A stretch of 64,000 nt of DNA from Synechococcus sp. PCC 7502 (lineage in GTDB: Bacteria; Cyanobacteriota; Cyanobacteriia; Pseudanabaenales; Pseudanabaenaceae), in assembly GCF_000317085.1 (NCBI RefSeq), contig NC_019702.1:3130394-3194393 (forward strand), in the 5' to 3' direction. Shown piece by piece: positions 18,279-26,858 of the stretch (positions are counted from its first letter, which is position 1; every line of letters starts with the position of its first letter). The notes under the pieces are model-generated. The model ran no database searches. It was not told the DNA's origin and saw only the letters and a program-made list of their open reading frames with translations. The position numbers were made by a program, and so were the translations under genes.

Positions 18279-18629
18279 TTAATTGAATAGTGAGAGTGTA
18301 TATAGTTGAGCAGTAACTCCCTTTATATATGCCTCATTATTTAGGTAGGATGTAGGAAGTCTATTAGTTTTGACTGCTGCTTTTACAACATCTTCCCCAG
18401 AAAGCTTTCCACTTCTAAAGTCCTGCATCAAGTTACCTTGAGATTTAATCCCTTGCTGTTCAAAGTATCCCTGAAATGCCAAATACGCAAGATTGAATGG
18501 GGTTAAAGATACCATCATTGTAATCTCTGCCATGGGCATCTCATTATTTACCTGAGCTTTAGCGGCTGGGGCTAAAGTTGCTGTGGAAAGGAGAAGAGTA
18601 GGAAGAAAGGCAAAAAACAGTTTTTTCAT
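18279..18629 (-). CDS. Small secreted protein of unknown function (paralogue A)
   Basis: It is 116 residues with a signal peptide (MKKLFFAFLPTLLLSTATLA, cleavage probable after AKA at about 25). The mature part has a PFNLAYLAFQGYFEQQGI motif, GKLSGEDVVKAAVKTNRLP and Y-x-V-x2-QL near the end. The same layout occurs in the gene at 22329-22688, so the two are paralogues in one gene run. No known domain is recognised. An envelope or periplasmic role is likely, possibly as a small subunit or chaperone of the neighbouring GMC oxidoreductase; that is a guess from position. Confidence 0.75.
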   Translation of the reverse strand: MKKLFFAFLPTLLLSTATLAPAAKAQVNNEMPMAEITMMVSLTPFNLAYLAFQGYFEQQGIKSQGNLMQDFRSGKLSGEDVVKAAVKTNRLPTSYLNNEAYIKGVTAQLYTLSLFN

Positions 18630-18735
18630 GGCTTAATTGTTAGTTGAATAATTGATTAGATAAACCAAGTATTAACGTCTAATCTAAATTTACACTGAGG
18701 TCAAAATGAGGTCTGGATTAACTTGTGCTGAAAAA

Positions 18736-20274
18736 TTAACCTATCCTCTCTTTAAGGTGATCCCCAACTCGTAAAGCATTGGCGATAATAGTCAAAGTTG
18801 GATTCACAGCCGCACTGGAAGGGAAAAAAGAACCATCGACAACGTAGAGATTATGGACATCGTGGGTACGACAATTGACATCTAAAACTGAACTTTTGGC
18901 ATCTTCGCCAAATCTACAGGTGCCATTTTGATGAGCCACGGCTGCGATCGCTAGTTTTTTACGAAAATAGAGAGAACAGGGCAAAATTGAATCACCGCAG
19001 TTAATAGATTTAAGCACCTGAGTCCATCTGTTCAATAATCGATCAAAGGCTTCAGTATTATTTTCCTTATAGTTAAGGTGAATCGTTCCATTTTTAACAG
19101 TAACTCGATTATTGGGATCGGGTAAATCTTCGGCGGTAATAAACCAGTCAACAGAATGATGGGCAATCTGGTCTAAAGCCATTGTAGGAGCAAACGCAGG
19201 AGCATCCAAGGCAATCATATCCTTATTCACTTTACCTAACAGTTGAATTAATCCCATAGGATAATTAAAGTTTTTCTCACCCCAGTAAAAATCAAGGATA
19301 GCTAAGGTTTTTTGAAACTCACTGGGATTTGGTTTGGGAGTCAAGCCGATGATTGCTCCATGTTGGTGTTTCATAAAGTTTCGACCCACTTGGTCAGAAC
19401 TATTTGCCAAACCGTTAGGATGTTGATCATTGGCAGAACGCAGTAACAACGCCGCCGAGTTAATGGCTCCACAGGCAACCACGACAATATCGCTAGAGAA
19501 ATTAATAACTTGATCCTGTAGTTTGACCTCAACACTTGAGACCTCTTTCCCTGATAGACTTGTATGTAATTGTAGAACTTCCGCTTCTGTAATTAGGGTT
19601 ACATTATCTTGGGCGATCGCTGGACGAATACAGTTAATATCAGCATCACCTTTGCCATTCACCAAACAAGGAAACCCATCGCAAGTATTACAGCGAATAC
19701 AAGCTCCTAAGCGACGACTGACTTCATTTAACTTAATTGCAAGGGGTAAATTAATCGGATTCAATCCTTTTTTTTGTAAGTCATCATGGATTTCTTGGAT
19801 GCGTGGCTCATGGGATACAGGAGGATAGGGATATGGTGATGCAGTTGGAGGTTCGGTGGGGTCTTGTCCTCTGAGTCCGTGTACATCATAGAGTCGTTCG
19901 GCTTCCGTATAGTAGGGTTCAAAATCTTTATATTTAAGCATCCAAGCTGGGGATAATCCCCCTTTATGTTCTACTTCTTCAAAGTCTTTTTCCCTTAAGC
20001 GCAGCAGTGCAGCCCCATAGACCTTCGTGTTTCCACCCACCCAATATCCAGTTCCAGGATGAATTTGATTGCCATTGCTACCGTCATACCAAATTTCAGA
20101 AGTATGATAGCGATCTTTTTTGTAAACTTCCACCGTATCCCAGTTAGCCTTTTCCTGAGGGAGAAATGTGCCTCTTTCCAAAATCAGAATTTTTTTGCCA
20201 GTGGTTGCAAGGCGATAAGCAAGGGTACCCCCGCCCGCACCCGTACCAATAATAATCACATCATAATGTTCCAT
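18736..20274 (-). CDS. GMC-family FAD-dependent oxidoreductase
   Basis: This 512-residue protein oxidises alcohols or sugars. The N-terminal FAD-binding motif is VIIIGTGAGGGTLAYRLA with the acidic end LILERG (residues 32-35). The GMC signature GYWVGGNTKVYGAAL lies near 76-90. The C-terminus has AHQNGTCRFG (catalytic His) and SSAAVNPTLTIIANALR (the second active-site position is Asn). An unusual cysteine group (C192, C195, C198, C203, C215; CIRCNTCDGFPC) sits between the FAD and substrate halves. No signal peptide is seen. It follows the unknown gene at 20305 by 30 bp and is probably cotranscribed with it. A glucose or polyol substrate is suggested by the context, not shown. Confidence 0.92.
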   Translation of the reverse strand: MEHYDVIIIGTGAGGGTLAYRLATTGKKILILERGTFLPQEKANWDTVEVYKKDRYHTSEIWYDGSNGNQIHPGTGYWVGGNTKVYGAALLRLREKDFEEVEHKGGLSPAWMLKYKDFEPYYTEAERLYDVHGLRGQDPTEPPTASPYPYPPVSHEPRIQEIHDDLQKKGLNPINLPLAIKLNEVSRRLGACIRCNTCDGFPCLVNGKGDADINCIRPAIAQDNVTLITEAEVLQLHTSLSGKEVSSVEVKLQDQVINFSSDIVVVACGAINSAALLLRSANDQHPNGLANSSDQVGRNFMKHQHGAIIGLTPKPNPSEFQKTLAILDFYWGEKNFNYPMGLIQLLGKVNKDMIALDAPAFAPTMALDQIAHHSVDWFITAEDLPDPNNRVTVKNGTIHLNYKENNTEAFDRLLNRWTQVLKSINCGDSILPCSLYFRKKLAIAAVAHQNGTCRFGEDAKSSVLDVNCRTHDVHNLYVVDGSFFPSSAAVNPTLTIIANALRVGDHLKERIG

Positions 20275-20304
20275 AGTTTTAGCATTTCTAATCTTTTAAT
20301 TAAT

Positions 20305-21129
20305 CTAAGGGAATTGCTTGCAAATAGCGATCGCCGAATCCAGAAAAGTTCTAACTTGATCCATACCTGTGGAAGGATCACCAAATTGGGATGCTGTAAG
20401 TACCGCCCCAACCCAATGATCAGTGTGCCATTTGCCATTGCCATCAAGTCGAGGAAGATAATCTATAGCTTGGGGATAGGGATAGCAGGTAACATACCAG
20501 TAGGGTTCTCCATAGCTGCGATCGCCTGGAGAAAGTCCGACTCCTATGGTTACAGGTTCTCCAGCAATTTTTGTCACAGGTGAAATTAAGGTAGCAATAT
20601 CAAAATGATGGGGCCATATCCGTATTGGTGAAGCAAGAGGTTCCCCTATGACAATTTCTCGCAAAGTTTGATTGGCACTCTCAAAATACTCCCCTAAAGA
20701 AGTGGACTGGGGCAGAAGTTTAAAGATGCCGTTTCTTGCAAGTTCACTATCAGGGAAATCATCGGGTGGATAGACAATGGGAATAATTTGTTCTGACGAT
20801 TTTCCCAAAGCTTTAACCACGCTTCTAGTCCAGTCAAAGGCATCCATTAAGGTATGACCAGCAAGGGCAAAAGTTGCAACAATATGGCGGCGATCACTAA
20901 TAACGGCAAGGGTTAATGTCAGAGGATCGAGGGCAAATTGATAAGACTGCAAAGATAAAATGCTTTGGGTTGTAAACCCCGACCAGTGATCCCAAACCAA
21001 CGCTAGATGACTAGAATCGGGCTGGAGTTTACAGAATGCGGCAGCCACAGATGATAATGGCTGAATTGCATAGTGAAGTTGAATTCTAGCTAAAACCAGT
21101 TCTTGATAATTAATTTCAGAGCTAACCAT
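20305..21129 (-). CDS. Hypothetical protein, co-located with a GMC oxidoreductase
   Basis: I do not recognise the family of this 274-residue protein. Features: no signal peptide, a helical N-terminal third (YQELVLARIQLHYAIQPLSS), aromatic motifs LALVWDHWSGF and IRIWPHHFDIATLIS, a Pro/Gly/Tyr-rich loop (GVGLSPGDRSYGEPYWYVT), and a C-terminal helix. It is a cytoplasmic protein by prediction. It lies 45 bp downstream of the VOC protein gene and 30 bp upstream of the GMC gene on the same strand, so it is likely part of one operon and linked to that oxidation step. The conserved His-His-Phe-Asp and Tyr/Trp clusters could mark a binding site. Confidence 0.7.
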   Translation of the reverse strand: MVSSEINYQELVLARIQLHYAIQPLSSVAAAFCKLQPDSSHLALVWDHWSGFTTQSILSLQSYQFALDPLTLTLAVISDRRHIVATFALAGHTLMDAFDWTRSVVKALGKSSEQIIPIVYPPDDFPDSELARNGIFKLLPQSTSLGEYFESANQTLREIVIGEPLASPIRIWPHHFDIATLISPVTKIAGEPVTIGVGLSPGDRSYGEPYWYVTCYPYPQAIDYLPRLDGNGKWHTDHWVGAVLTASQFGDPSTGMDQVRTFLDSAIAICKQFP

Positions 21130-21173
21130 TTAATTTAAGATTTCAATTAACATTTCTTTTAATACTTCGTAAG

Positions 21174-22244
21174 TTATCTTTCAATAATTCGTAAAGCATG
21201 ACCATCGGGGTCTCTAATCAAAAAACCACGCTTAAACCCCAGAGATTGGTTTGGAATCCCAATTACATCCGTTGAGATCATTTTTGTCCCCTCCGAACGT
21301 AATTTTTGAGCGATCGCCAAAATATCTTTGACAATTAAGGTGGTTTGCCAATGCAGAAGGTCATTTGCTTGAGCATCAGCAGGAAAAGGACGACCATCAC
21401 CAGGGGTAAGGTAATTCAAAAATTCAATACCCATGCCAGAACTTGATCTTAATCCACTAATCTGCAACCTTGCCCCAAATACATGGTTTAGGTATTCTTG
21501 TTCAATCCCAAAATTCTGACTTTCTCCCACCAACCGCAAGCCCAGCAAATCACGATAAAAGCGTAAGCTACGATTAGTATCCCCAATAACGATCGCCGTA
21601 TGATCAATCCCCAAGAATATAGATGAAGACTTCCCCAAGTTTTGCCATTTGCGATCGCCCTTACCTTCGGGAAAGAAAATTAATTCTAAATTATGTCCAT
21701 CAGGGTCTTTAAAGTAAAAAGCTTGAATGCCAGCCGCCACTTTATTAGAACTTGGAATAGTCTGAGGAGCGGTCGAAGCATACTGAACTTTGAATTGACG
21801 CAAAATAGCATAGGCTTTATCCATGTCACTAACAGCGATCGCAATATGCTGAAACCATCGATCATTACTGCGGGAGTCAATGGGGATTGGTTTTCCTCTT
21901 GGTGTCAAATATTCCGTTAATTCCAGAAATTCATCACCCAAGCGGAGCTTCACCACTCGCATTCGCACCCCAAATATGCCCTGTAGGCGATCATAGGAAT
22001 TTCCCCAAACTTCAGTATCAGAGATTTTCTGGAAGGAAATAACTTCAGTATAAAACCTTAGAGATTTGTCCATATCTGAAACCGTAATTCCGATCGAATC
22101 CACAGATATTTCTGATTCGGATTTGACGTTGATCGAACTTACAGAAAATCCTTCTTCTGCCTTCGCAATCGGAGGGGTTGGAACAGAAACACCCCATGAA
22201 AGTGAGAATAAAATTGGTAATACTAGTTGATGAAACCGCAGCAT
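21174..22244 (-). CDS. Secreted protein with two VOC (glyoxalase/dioxygenase-fold) domains
   Basis: This 356-residue protein has an N-terminal signal sequence (LVLPILFSLSWGVSVPTPPI, cleavage near residue 29) followed by two vicinal-oxygen-chelate domains: about 47-195 (VDSIGITVSDMDKSLRFYTE, then HIAIAVSDMDKAY and DPDGHNLELI) and about 210-355 (IDHTAIVIGDTNRSLRFYRD, DPDGHALRIIE). His and Glu positions of the VOC metal site are present (HIAIAV, NLELI; DHTAIV, ALRIIE). Export to the periplasm is unusual for glyoxalase-type enzymes. It could act on an aldehyde, a dihydroxy compound or a peroxide formed by its GMC neighbour; the activity is unknown. Confidence 0.82.
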   Translation of the reverse strand: MLRFHQLVLPILFSLSWGVSVPTPPIAKAEEGFSVSSINVKSESEISVDSIGITVSDMDKSLRFYTEVISFQKISDTEVWGNSYDRLQGIFGVRMRVVKLRLGDEFLELTEYLTPRGKPIPIDSRSNDRWFQHIAIAVSDMDKAYAILRQFKVQYASTAPQTIPSSNKVAAGIQAFYFKDPDGHNLELIFFPEGKGDRKWQNLGKSSSIFLGIDHTAIVIGDTNRSLRFYRDLLGLRLVGESQNFGIEQEYLNHVFGARLQISGLRSSSGMGIEFLNYLTPGDGRPFPADAQANDLLHWQTTLIVKDILAIAQKLRSEGTKMISTDVIGIPNQSLGFKRGFLIRDPDGHALRIIER

Positions 22245-22328
22245 ATAATTTAGATGACTGTGGAAGTGATAATATTAAGTCCAAAGAGCATTTATAACCC
22301 TATCGAGTTTATGAAGGATCACAGGAAC

Positions 22329-22688
22329 TTAATGTTGTCTAAACATCGTTTTTAATTGATCAGCGACGTTATTCATGTATCCCACATCCCCCAAAGCCAT
22401 AGGGGAAACTCGATTTGCCTTAATTCCAGCCTCTACTAGTTGCTTAGCAGTAACTTTACGGCTTTGAATTGCCATTGCCAATTCTGTACCACTTGGAATA
22501 TTTTGATCTTCAAATAAGCCTTGATATGCCAGATACGCCAAAATGAAAGGAGAGACACTAACATTAGGATTAACCTGTGCCATAAGATTAGAGACTTTGT
22601 TACCTATAACTCCAGCATGGGCGTTGGAAATCGCAATATTGGTTGATAGTAATAGAGCAGGTAAAGAAACTAAAAGAAGTTTTTTCAT
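22329..22688 (-). CDS. Small secreted protein of unknown function (paralogue B)
   Basis: It is 119 residues with a signal peptide (MKKLLLVSLPALLLSTNIAI, cleavage probable after AHA). The mature part repeats the features of the protein at 18279-18629: SPFILAYLAYQGLFEDQNIP, a Lys/Ala helix with LVEAGIKANRVSP, and YMNNVADQLKTMF. Both paralogues flank the GMC, unknown and VOC genes. No domain is recognised. The conserved FxLAYLAxQGxFE core suggests a structured helical protein. Confidence 0.75.
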   Translation of the reverse strand: MKKLLLVSLPALLLSTNIAISNAHAGVIGNKVSNLMAQVNPNVSVSPFILAYLAYQGLFEDQNIPSGTELAMAIQSRKVTAKQLVEAGIKANRVSPMALGDVGYMNNVADQLKTMFRQH

Positions 22689-22808
22689 GATCGTAGTTCA
22701 GAATATATTTTTTCTTCCCTTCACTATTAACTAAAAACATGAAATCCTGCTGAAGTAAAAGTAAGAGCGAGATAAATACTTACTTAAAAACTTAAAATCA
22801 TGGCGAGA

Positions 22809-23603
22809 TTATAGTTCACAACTCTTACAACAACTAGAACTCAAGCAAGGTGTAGAAGTATTTGGGTAAAGTTTACAGCAAATTTGGGAGTGATATTTTT
22901 TCCTGCCTAAACGTAGATATAACTCCGCTGCTAATAGCATTCCTAGAGGAGGAGCTAAAAAATAAATCCACTGGCTCTGCCATATCTGAGCTACCATTGC
23001 GGAACCCAAACTGCGGGCAGGATTGATACTCATACCTGAAATTGGAGCTTCAAAAGTGATATAAACTGCTACTAAAATTCCTGAAAATACGCCTGTTAAT
23101 TGTGAAAGTTGTGATTGATTGACCTGCAAAACCATGATCATTAAGCCAAAGGATATAAGTAGTTCTGCCAGAAAAGCCCCAAATTCTCCTGCCACTCCTG
23201 GTAAGGTCACAATATAGTTAACCGCTGGATCGGCGATCGCACCACCAATTAAGACTCCTGCAACCCATACCCCTAAAATTCCCCCAAAACACTGAAAAAG
23301 TACATAGAAAATGGCATCTAAGGTGGGGATTTTCTGAAGTCGCCAAAAAGTTAACGTCACCGCAGGATTTATATGCGCTCCAGATCGCTTGCCCCAAGGT
23401 GAATAAATAATCGTAATTGCTGTTAATCCCATTAATATGCCAATTATAAATCTGCGAATTAGTGGCTCGGCGATCGCCTGACACAGAGGAGAACTAGGAA
23501 GTTCAAAGATAGCTGTCGCTAAGGTTGCTAAAACCATGAATATTCCCAAACCAACAGCCTCAATCCAGTACTCAATCCGAATTACTGCTCTTGATAGTTC
23601 CAA
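22809..23603 (-). CDS. MIP-family channel (aquaporin/glyceroporin) with a Cys-rich C-terminal tail
   Basis: This 264-residue protein has six transmembrane segments and both half-helix motifs, HINPAVTLTFW and SINPARSLGSAM. It would pass water or a small neutral solute. The selectivity residues cannot be assigned with confidence. The last 25 or so residues hold six cysteines (QICCKLYPNTSTPC, SSSCCKSCEL), which is not typical of the family and suggests metal binding or redox control. Translation appears to start at a TTG (23603) inside the end of the SDR gene, a 22-bp overlap that indicates coupling. Confidence 0.85.
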   Translation of the reverse strand: MELSRAVIRIEYWIEAVGLGIFMVLATLATAIFELPSSPLCQAIAEPLIRRFIIGILMGLTAITIIYSPWGKRSGAHINPAVTLTFWRLQKIPTLDAIFYVLFQCFGGILGVWVAGVLIGGAIADPAVNYIVTLPGVAGEFGAFLAELLISFGLMIMVLQVNQSQLSQLTGVFSGILVAVYITFEAPISGMSINPARSLGSAMVAQIWQSQWIYFLAPPLGMLLAAELYLRLGRKKYHSQICCKLYPNTSTPCLSSSCCKSCEL

Positions 23604-24388
23604 AGCAATCCCCCATCCACAAATAACGTGGAACCAGTAATATAATCGGCATCAGAGGAAGCAAGAAATGCCACCATAGCTGACACATCCGCAGTTTGTC
23701 CTAATCGTTTTAGGGGGATATTGTTCAGCAAAGCACCCAATTTTTGGGGATCATTGAGTAGATTAGTATTTATGGGCGTTGTAATTGCGCCGGGGGCAAC
23801 GTTATTTATTGTGATCCCAAGACCACCAAGTTCCACCGAGAGATTACGCATCATCATCTTTAATGCTCCTTTACTAGCACAGTAGGCAGTAAAGTGAGGA
23901 AATGGTAACTCCTCATGGACGGAACTAATATTTATAATGCGCCCACCTCGCTTGTCCGTTTTAATTTGGTGCTTCACAAATGCTTGAGTTGCAAAAAAGA
24001 CACCCTTGAAGTTAATATTCATAACTGCTTCAAAGTCCTGCTCAGTCACATCCCAAAAATCAGCATGCTTTTCAATGCCAGCATTATTGACAAGAATATC
24101 AAGGGTACCAAAATGTTCAATGCTTTGATCAATCAGTCGGCGCACATCCTCAACCATACCCAGGTCAGCACCGATACTGTAGCCTCGATCATTATCACAA
24201 AATCCCTCTGCCATCATACATTCTCCACCCAGAGCTTTGATCTCTTTTAGGGTTTCTTCGGCTCCTTGGGGATTAGAGCGATAGTTAACAATAACCTTGG
24301 CTCCTTCCTGTGCCAATCTCACCGCAATGCCTTGCCCAATTCCGCCACTACTCCCAGTAACTAAAGCAACCTTACCATTCAGTTTCAT
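23582..24388 (-). CDS. SDR-family oxidoreductase, glucose 1-dehydrogenase type
   Basis: This 268-residue classical short-chain dehydrogenase has cofactor motif TGSSGGIGQGIAVRLA, NNAG (LVNNAGIEK), active-site Ser in IINISSVHE and Y-x3-K in AYCASKGAL. The ending TLFVDGGLLWNYQEQ is the usual end of glucose 1-dehydrogenases. It probably oxidises glucose (or a similar sugar) with NAD(P)+. The insertion around GFCDNDRGYSIGADLG, before the NNAG strand, is longer than in many SDRs. It lies between the FNR/ferredoxin reductase gene and the aquaporin gene, with which it overlaps. Confidence 0.88.
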   Translation of the reverse strand: MKLNGKVALVTGSSGGIGQGIAVRLAQEGAKVIVNYRSNPQGAEETLKEIKALGGECMMAEGFCDNDRGYSIGADLGMVEDVRRLIDQSIEHFGTLDILVNNAGIEKHADFWDVTEQDFEAVMNINFKGVFFATQAFVKHQIKTDKRGGRIINISSVHEELPFPHFTAYCASKGALKMMMRNLSVELGGLGITINNVAPGAITTPINTNLLNDPQKLGALLNNIPLKRLGQTADVSAMVAFLASSDADYITGSTLFVDGGLLWNYQEQ

Positions 24389-24500
24389 TGTTTTTCTCCC
24401 TAAAAGTTAGTGATTTTAAAAAACTCTTTACTCGAAGCAATCAATATATATTCAGGACTACATGAAGCTAAATTCGGAGTAGAACAAAAACTATTAATCT

Positions 24501-25883
24501 TTAAATATCTAAAACCACCCTTGAAGTTTTAGGTGTAGAAACGCAAATCAGAACCGAACCCTCATCAATAAAAGCGGTAGGAGGTTCCTTGTAAATCACC
24601 TCTCCTTCAATAATTCCGCACATACAGGTACCACAAATTCCCGCACGGCAACTATAATCAGGATATATATCATTTGCCTCAGCCAACTCTAAAATCGAAC
24701 CATCATCTGGATGCCAATTAAGAGTTTTACCTGATTTATTAAATACAACCTCCACAGGATCACTCCCTTTTCCCTTACCACTATTCATGTCTCGCAATGG
24801 TTGTTCTTGTTTCGGTAAAATCTTAGTGAAAGACTCAAATAAAACCTTACTATCTGGTACCCCCCATTCTCTTAATCCATCTCTGAGAGAATCCATAAAC
24901 GACGGGGAACCACACAAATAATATTCTGCTTGGGTGGAACCATATAATTTCTCCATTATTTCTGGAGCCACCATCTCTTTAATCAAAGCCACGTCAACAT
25001 ATCCCTTATGGTGATATCGATCCAGATCATTTTCCTTAGGTTGACTATAGCAGTAAATAACATGCAGATTGGGATTAATGGCAGCGATCGCCCCAATTTC
25101 TTCACGAAAAGCATGTGAACTTCCATCTCTAGCTCCATGTAAGAACCAAATATGTCGGCTCGGGTTTAGTAAACTTATTGCCTTTACCATGCTAATCATG
25201 GGCGTAATCCCGACTCCATTACTAATTAAAATAGCGGGATTAGAACTATTAACATCAATTATGAATTTACCCGTAGGCGGTTTTGCCAAAATAATAGAAC
25301 CTTCTTGGATGTGATCATGCATGAAATTAGAAGCTATCCCGGGTGGAACAATCATATCCGAAGGAGCAGGCTCTCGCTTAATTGATAGTCGATAATACTT
25401 AGGAGGTTGTGAATAATCAGATAAAGAATAGGTGCGAATTGCGGGTTTGGATTGATCAGGAATATCGAGCTTAATTGTTAAGAACTGCCCAGGAATAAAA
25501 TTGGGAATACTTTCACCATCATTGGGAATGAGATAAAAAGATGTAATGCCATCACTTTCTTTGACTTTACGATTAACCTTAAATTCTCGCCAATCTTGCC
25601 ATACAATGACTTCAGATTCAATCTTTGTTACTACAGATTCCTGTTCTGATGATTCCTTTGTTTGAGGTTGTGACAATTCACTTTTAACTATAAGCCCTGT
25701 TCCTGCTCCAATTCCAGCACTAGCCAAGGAAGCCCAGACGATATATTTTTGCCAATCTTCATTTTTGGGATTTACAAAAAATAAAATAGCGGTTAAGGGA
25801 ATGGTCACCAAAGAACTTAAAAAAAATCCAGCAGCGATCGCTCTTAAGAATGGATTAGAAATTTGTTTAATATCTTCTAGCAT
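24501..25883 (-). CDS. Membrane-anchored FNR-type reductase with C-terminal [2Fe-2S] ferredoxin domain
   Basis: In this 460-residue protein, two hydrophobic segments (about 13-34 and 47-65) anchor the N-terminus. An FAD-binding barrel follows (IRTYSLSDY near 147-155), an NAD(P)-binding domain (ISNGVGITPMISMVKA, YYLCGSPSFMDSLRDGL) and a plant-type ferredoxin domain with C-R-A-G-I-C-G-T-C and a fourth Cys in VLICVS. Electrons would pass NAD(P)H - FAD - [2Fe-2S] - acceptor, as in Vanillate-demethylase-type or flavohaemoprotein-like reductases. The stop of the cupin gene lies 9 bp upstream of its ATG, so the two are one operon. The electron acceptor is unknown; the GMC enzyme or a membrane partner is possible. 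Confidence 0.9.
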   Translation of the reverse strand: MLEDIKQISNPFLRAIAAGFFLSSLVTIPLTAILFFVNPKNEDWQKYIVWASLASAGIGAGTGLIVKSELSQPQTKESSEQESVVTKIESEVIVWQDWREFKVNRKVKESDGITSFYLIPNDGESIPNFIPGQFLTIKLDIPDQSKPAIRTYSLSDYSQPPKYYRLSIKREPAPSDMIVPPGIASNFMHDHIQEGSIILAKPPTGKFIIDVNSSNPAILISNGVGITPMISMVKAISLLNPSRHIWFLHGARDGSSHAFREEIGAIAAINPNLHVIYCYSQPKENDLDRYHHKGYVDVALIKEMVAPEIMEKLYGSTQAEYYLCGSPSFMDSLRDGLREWGVPDSKVLFESFTKILPKQEQPLRDMNSGKGKGSDPVEVVFNKSGKTLNWHPDDGSILELAEANDIYPDYSCRAGICGTCMCGIIEGEVIYKEPPTAFIDEGSVLICVSTPKTSRVVLDI

Positions 25884-25891
25884 TGGCTTGT

Positions 25892-26263
25892 TTAACCATC
25901 ATTCCCATTCAAAAAGACCTTTTCATAACCTGCATCGGTAGGAGAAACAACTAAAATAAAAACTAATGGATATTTCCCATGATTAAATACTCCATGCACA
26001 GAGGCTATGGGAGCCACTATCACATCCCCTACCTCAATTATTTTGGTGGTACCAGTTTGATCTAAATAATATTTACCTGTACCACTTAAAATTGTCCATG
26101 TATCCTGTCCATAGGGATGAATGTGCGGCGAAATTTCCTGATTAGGTTTAATAAACCACGCTACAACTGTTGCATCTTTGGATTCTGTAACCACTGAACG
26201 AATGGGTTCGTCATCTGTGGGTTGAAAATAATCAGAACTCTTAAATATCCTAGTTGTAGTCAT
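25892..26263 (-). CDS. Cupin-domain protein
   Basis: This 123-residue single cupin has metal ligands visible in EISPHIHPYGQDTW (His, His, Gln or Glu) and VHGVFNHG in the second motif, with IVAPIASVHGVF between them. It has no signal peptide. Cupins of this size serve as small oxidases, isomerases or ligand sensors; no function can be fixed. It sits 9 bp upstream of the reductase gene on the same strand. Confidence 0.82.
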   Translation of the reverse strand: MTTTRIFKSSDYFQPTDDEPIRSVVTESKDATVVAWFIKPNQEISPHIHPYGQDTWTILSGTGKYYLDQTGTTKIIEVGDVIVAPIASVHGVFNHGKYPLVFILVVSPTDAGYEKVFLNGNDG

Positions 26264-26327
26264 AGTTGATTTCGCTTTTAATATCCGTTAGGACATATTT
26301 TTTTGAAAATATTGCGATCCAATATAG

Positions 26328-26702
26328 CTATTTAACTTCACTAGGATCAAACTTGGCAATTTTGCCTTTTTTAATTGCTACTACAACATCAAAGGTTGTG
26401 CAAAGAGAAATAGTAGTATCGTCTTTTTTACTATAGAGATTCACTACCATGCCAGCACCTCCGGGTTGAATACCAATGGGAGTCAGGTCTTTAGCATAGA
26501 GTTTACGCAATAAAACCGCACTTTCAGGCTTACCCTTAAGTGGAGTAATTTGATCAATCTTTTCTTGAGCAGAAGGAGCAGCGGCAATTTTTATTTCGTT
26601 TGCAGATACCTGAAAAGAAGTGGGGTTAAATGATTGGAATGGAACAGCAGAAATTGTGACAATAGCGATCGCAGTGGTAGCAAATATGGAACTGAATTTC
26701 AT
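26328..26702 (-). CDS. Secreted protein of unknown function
   Basis: It is 124 residues with a signal peptide (KFSSIFATTAIAIVTISAVP) and cleavage probably after VSA near 34. The mature domain includes KLYAKDLTPIGIQPGGAGMV and LYSKKDDTTISLCTTFDVVV, with one Cys. No recognised domain. It lies 65 bp upstream of the cupin gene, so it starts the operon that runs through the reductase gene, and 157 bp downstream of the response-regulator gene. Confidence 0.65.
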   Translation of the reverse strand: MKFSSIFATTAIAIVTISAVPFQSFNPTSFQVSANEIKIAAAPSAQEKIDQITPLKGKPESAVLLRKLYAKDLTPIGIQPGGAGMVVNLYSKKDDTTISLCTTFDVVVAIKKGKIAKFDPSEVK

Positions 26703-26858
26703 AAAAAATCCTGATGTTGTTTTAATTGAGTTAAGCTGCCTTATCTCACCAAGCTTATAATGGGCGATCGCTATGAACCTGTAATGAAATCAAAATAACT
26801 ATTGGCTAAACTTAGGGTTAAACCCAAGCAGGGTAAAATTCAGCAATTCTTCAGAAAA

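Noticed and set aside
20059-20583. Plus-strand ORF of 174 codons
   Set aside because: It overlaps the start of the GMC gene and the end of the gene before it in antisense and has an untypical composition.
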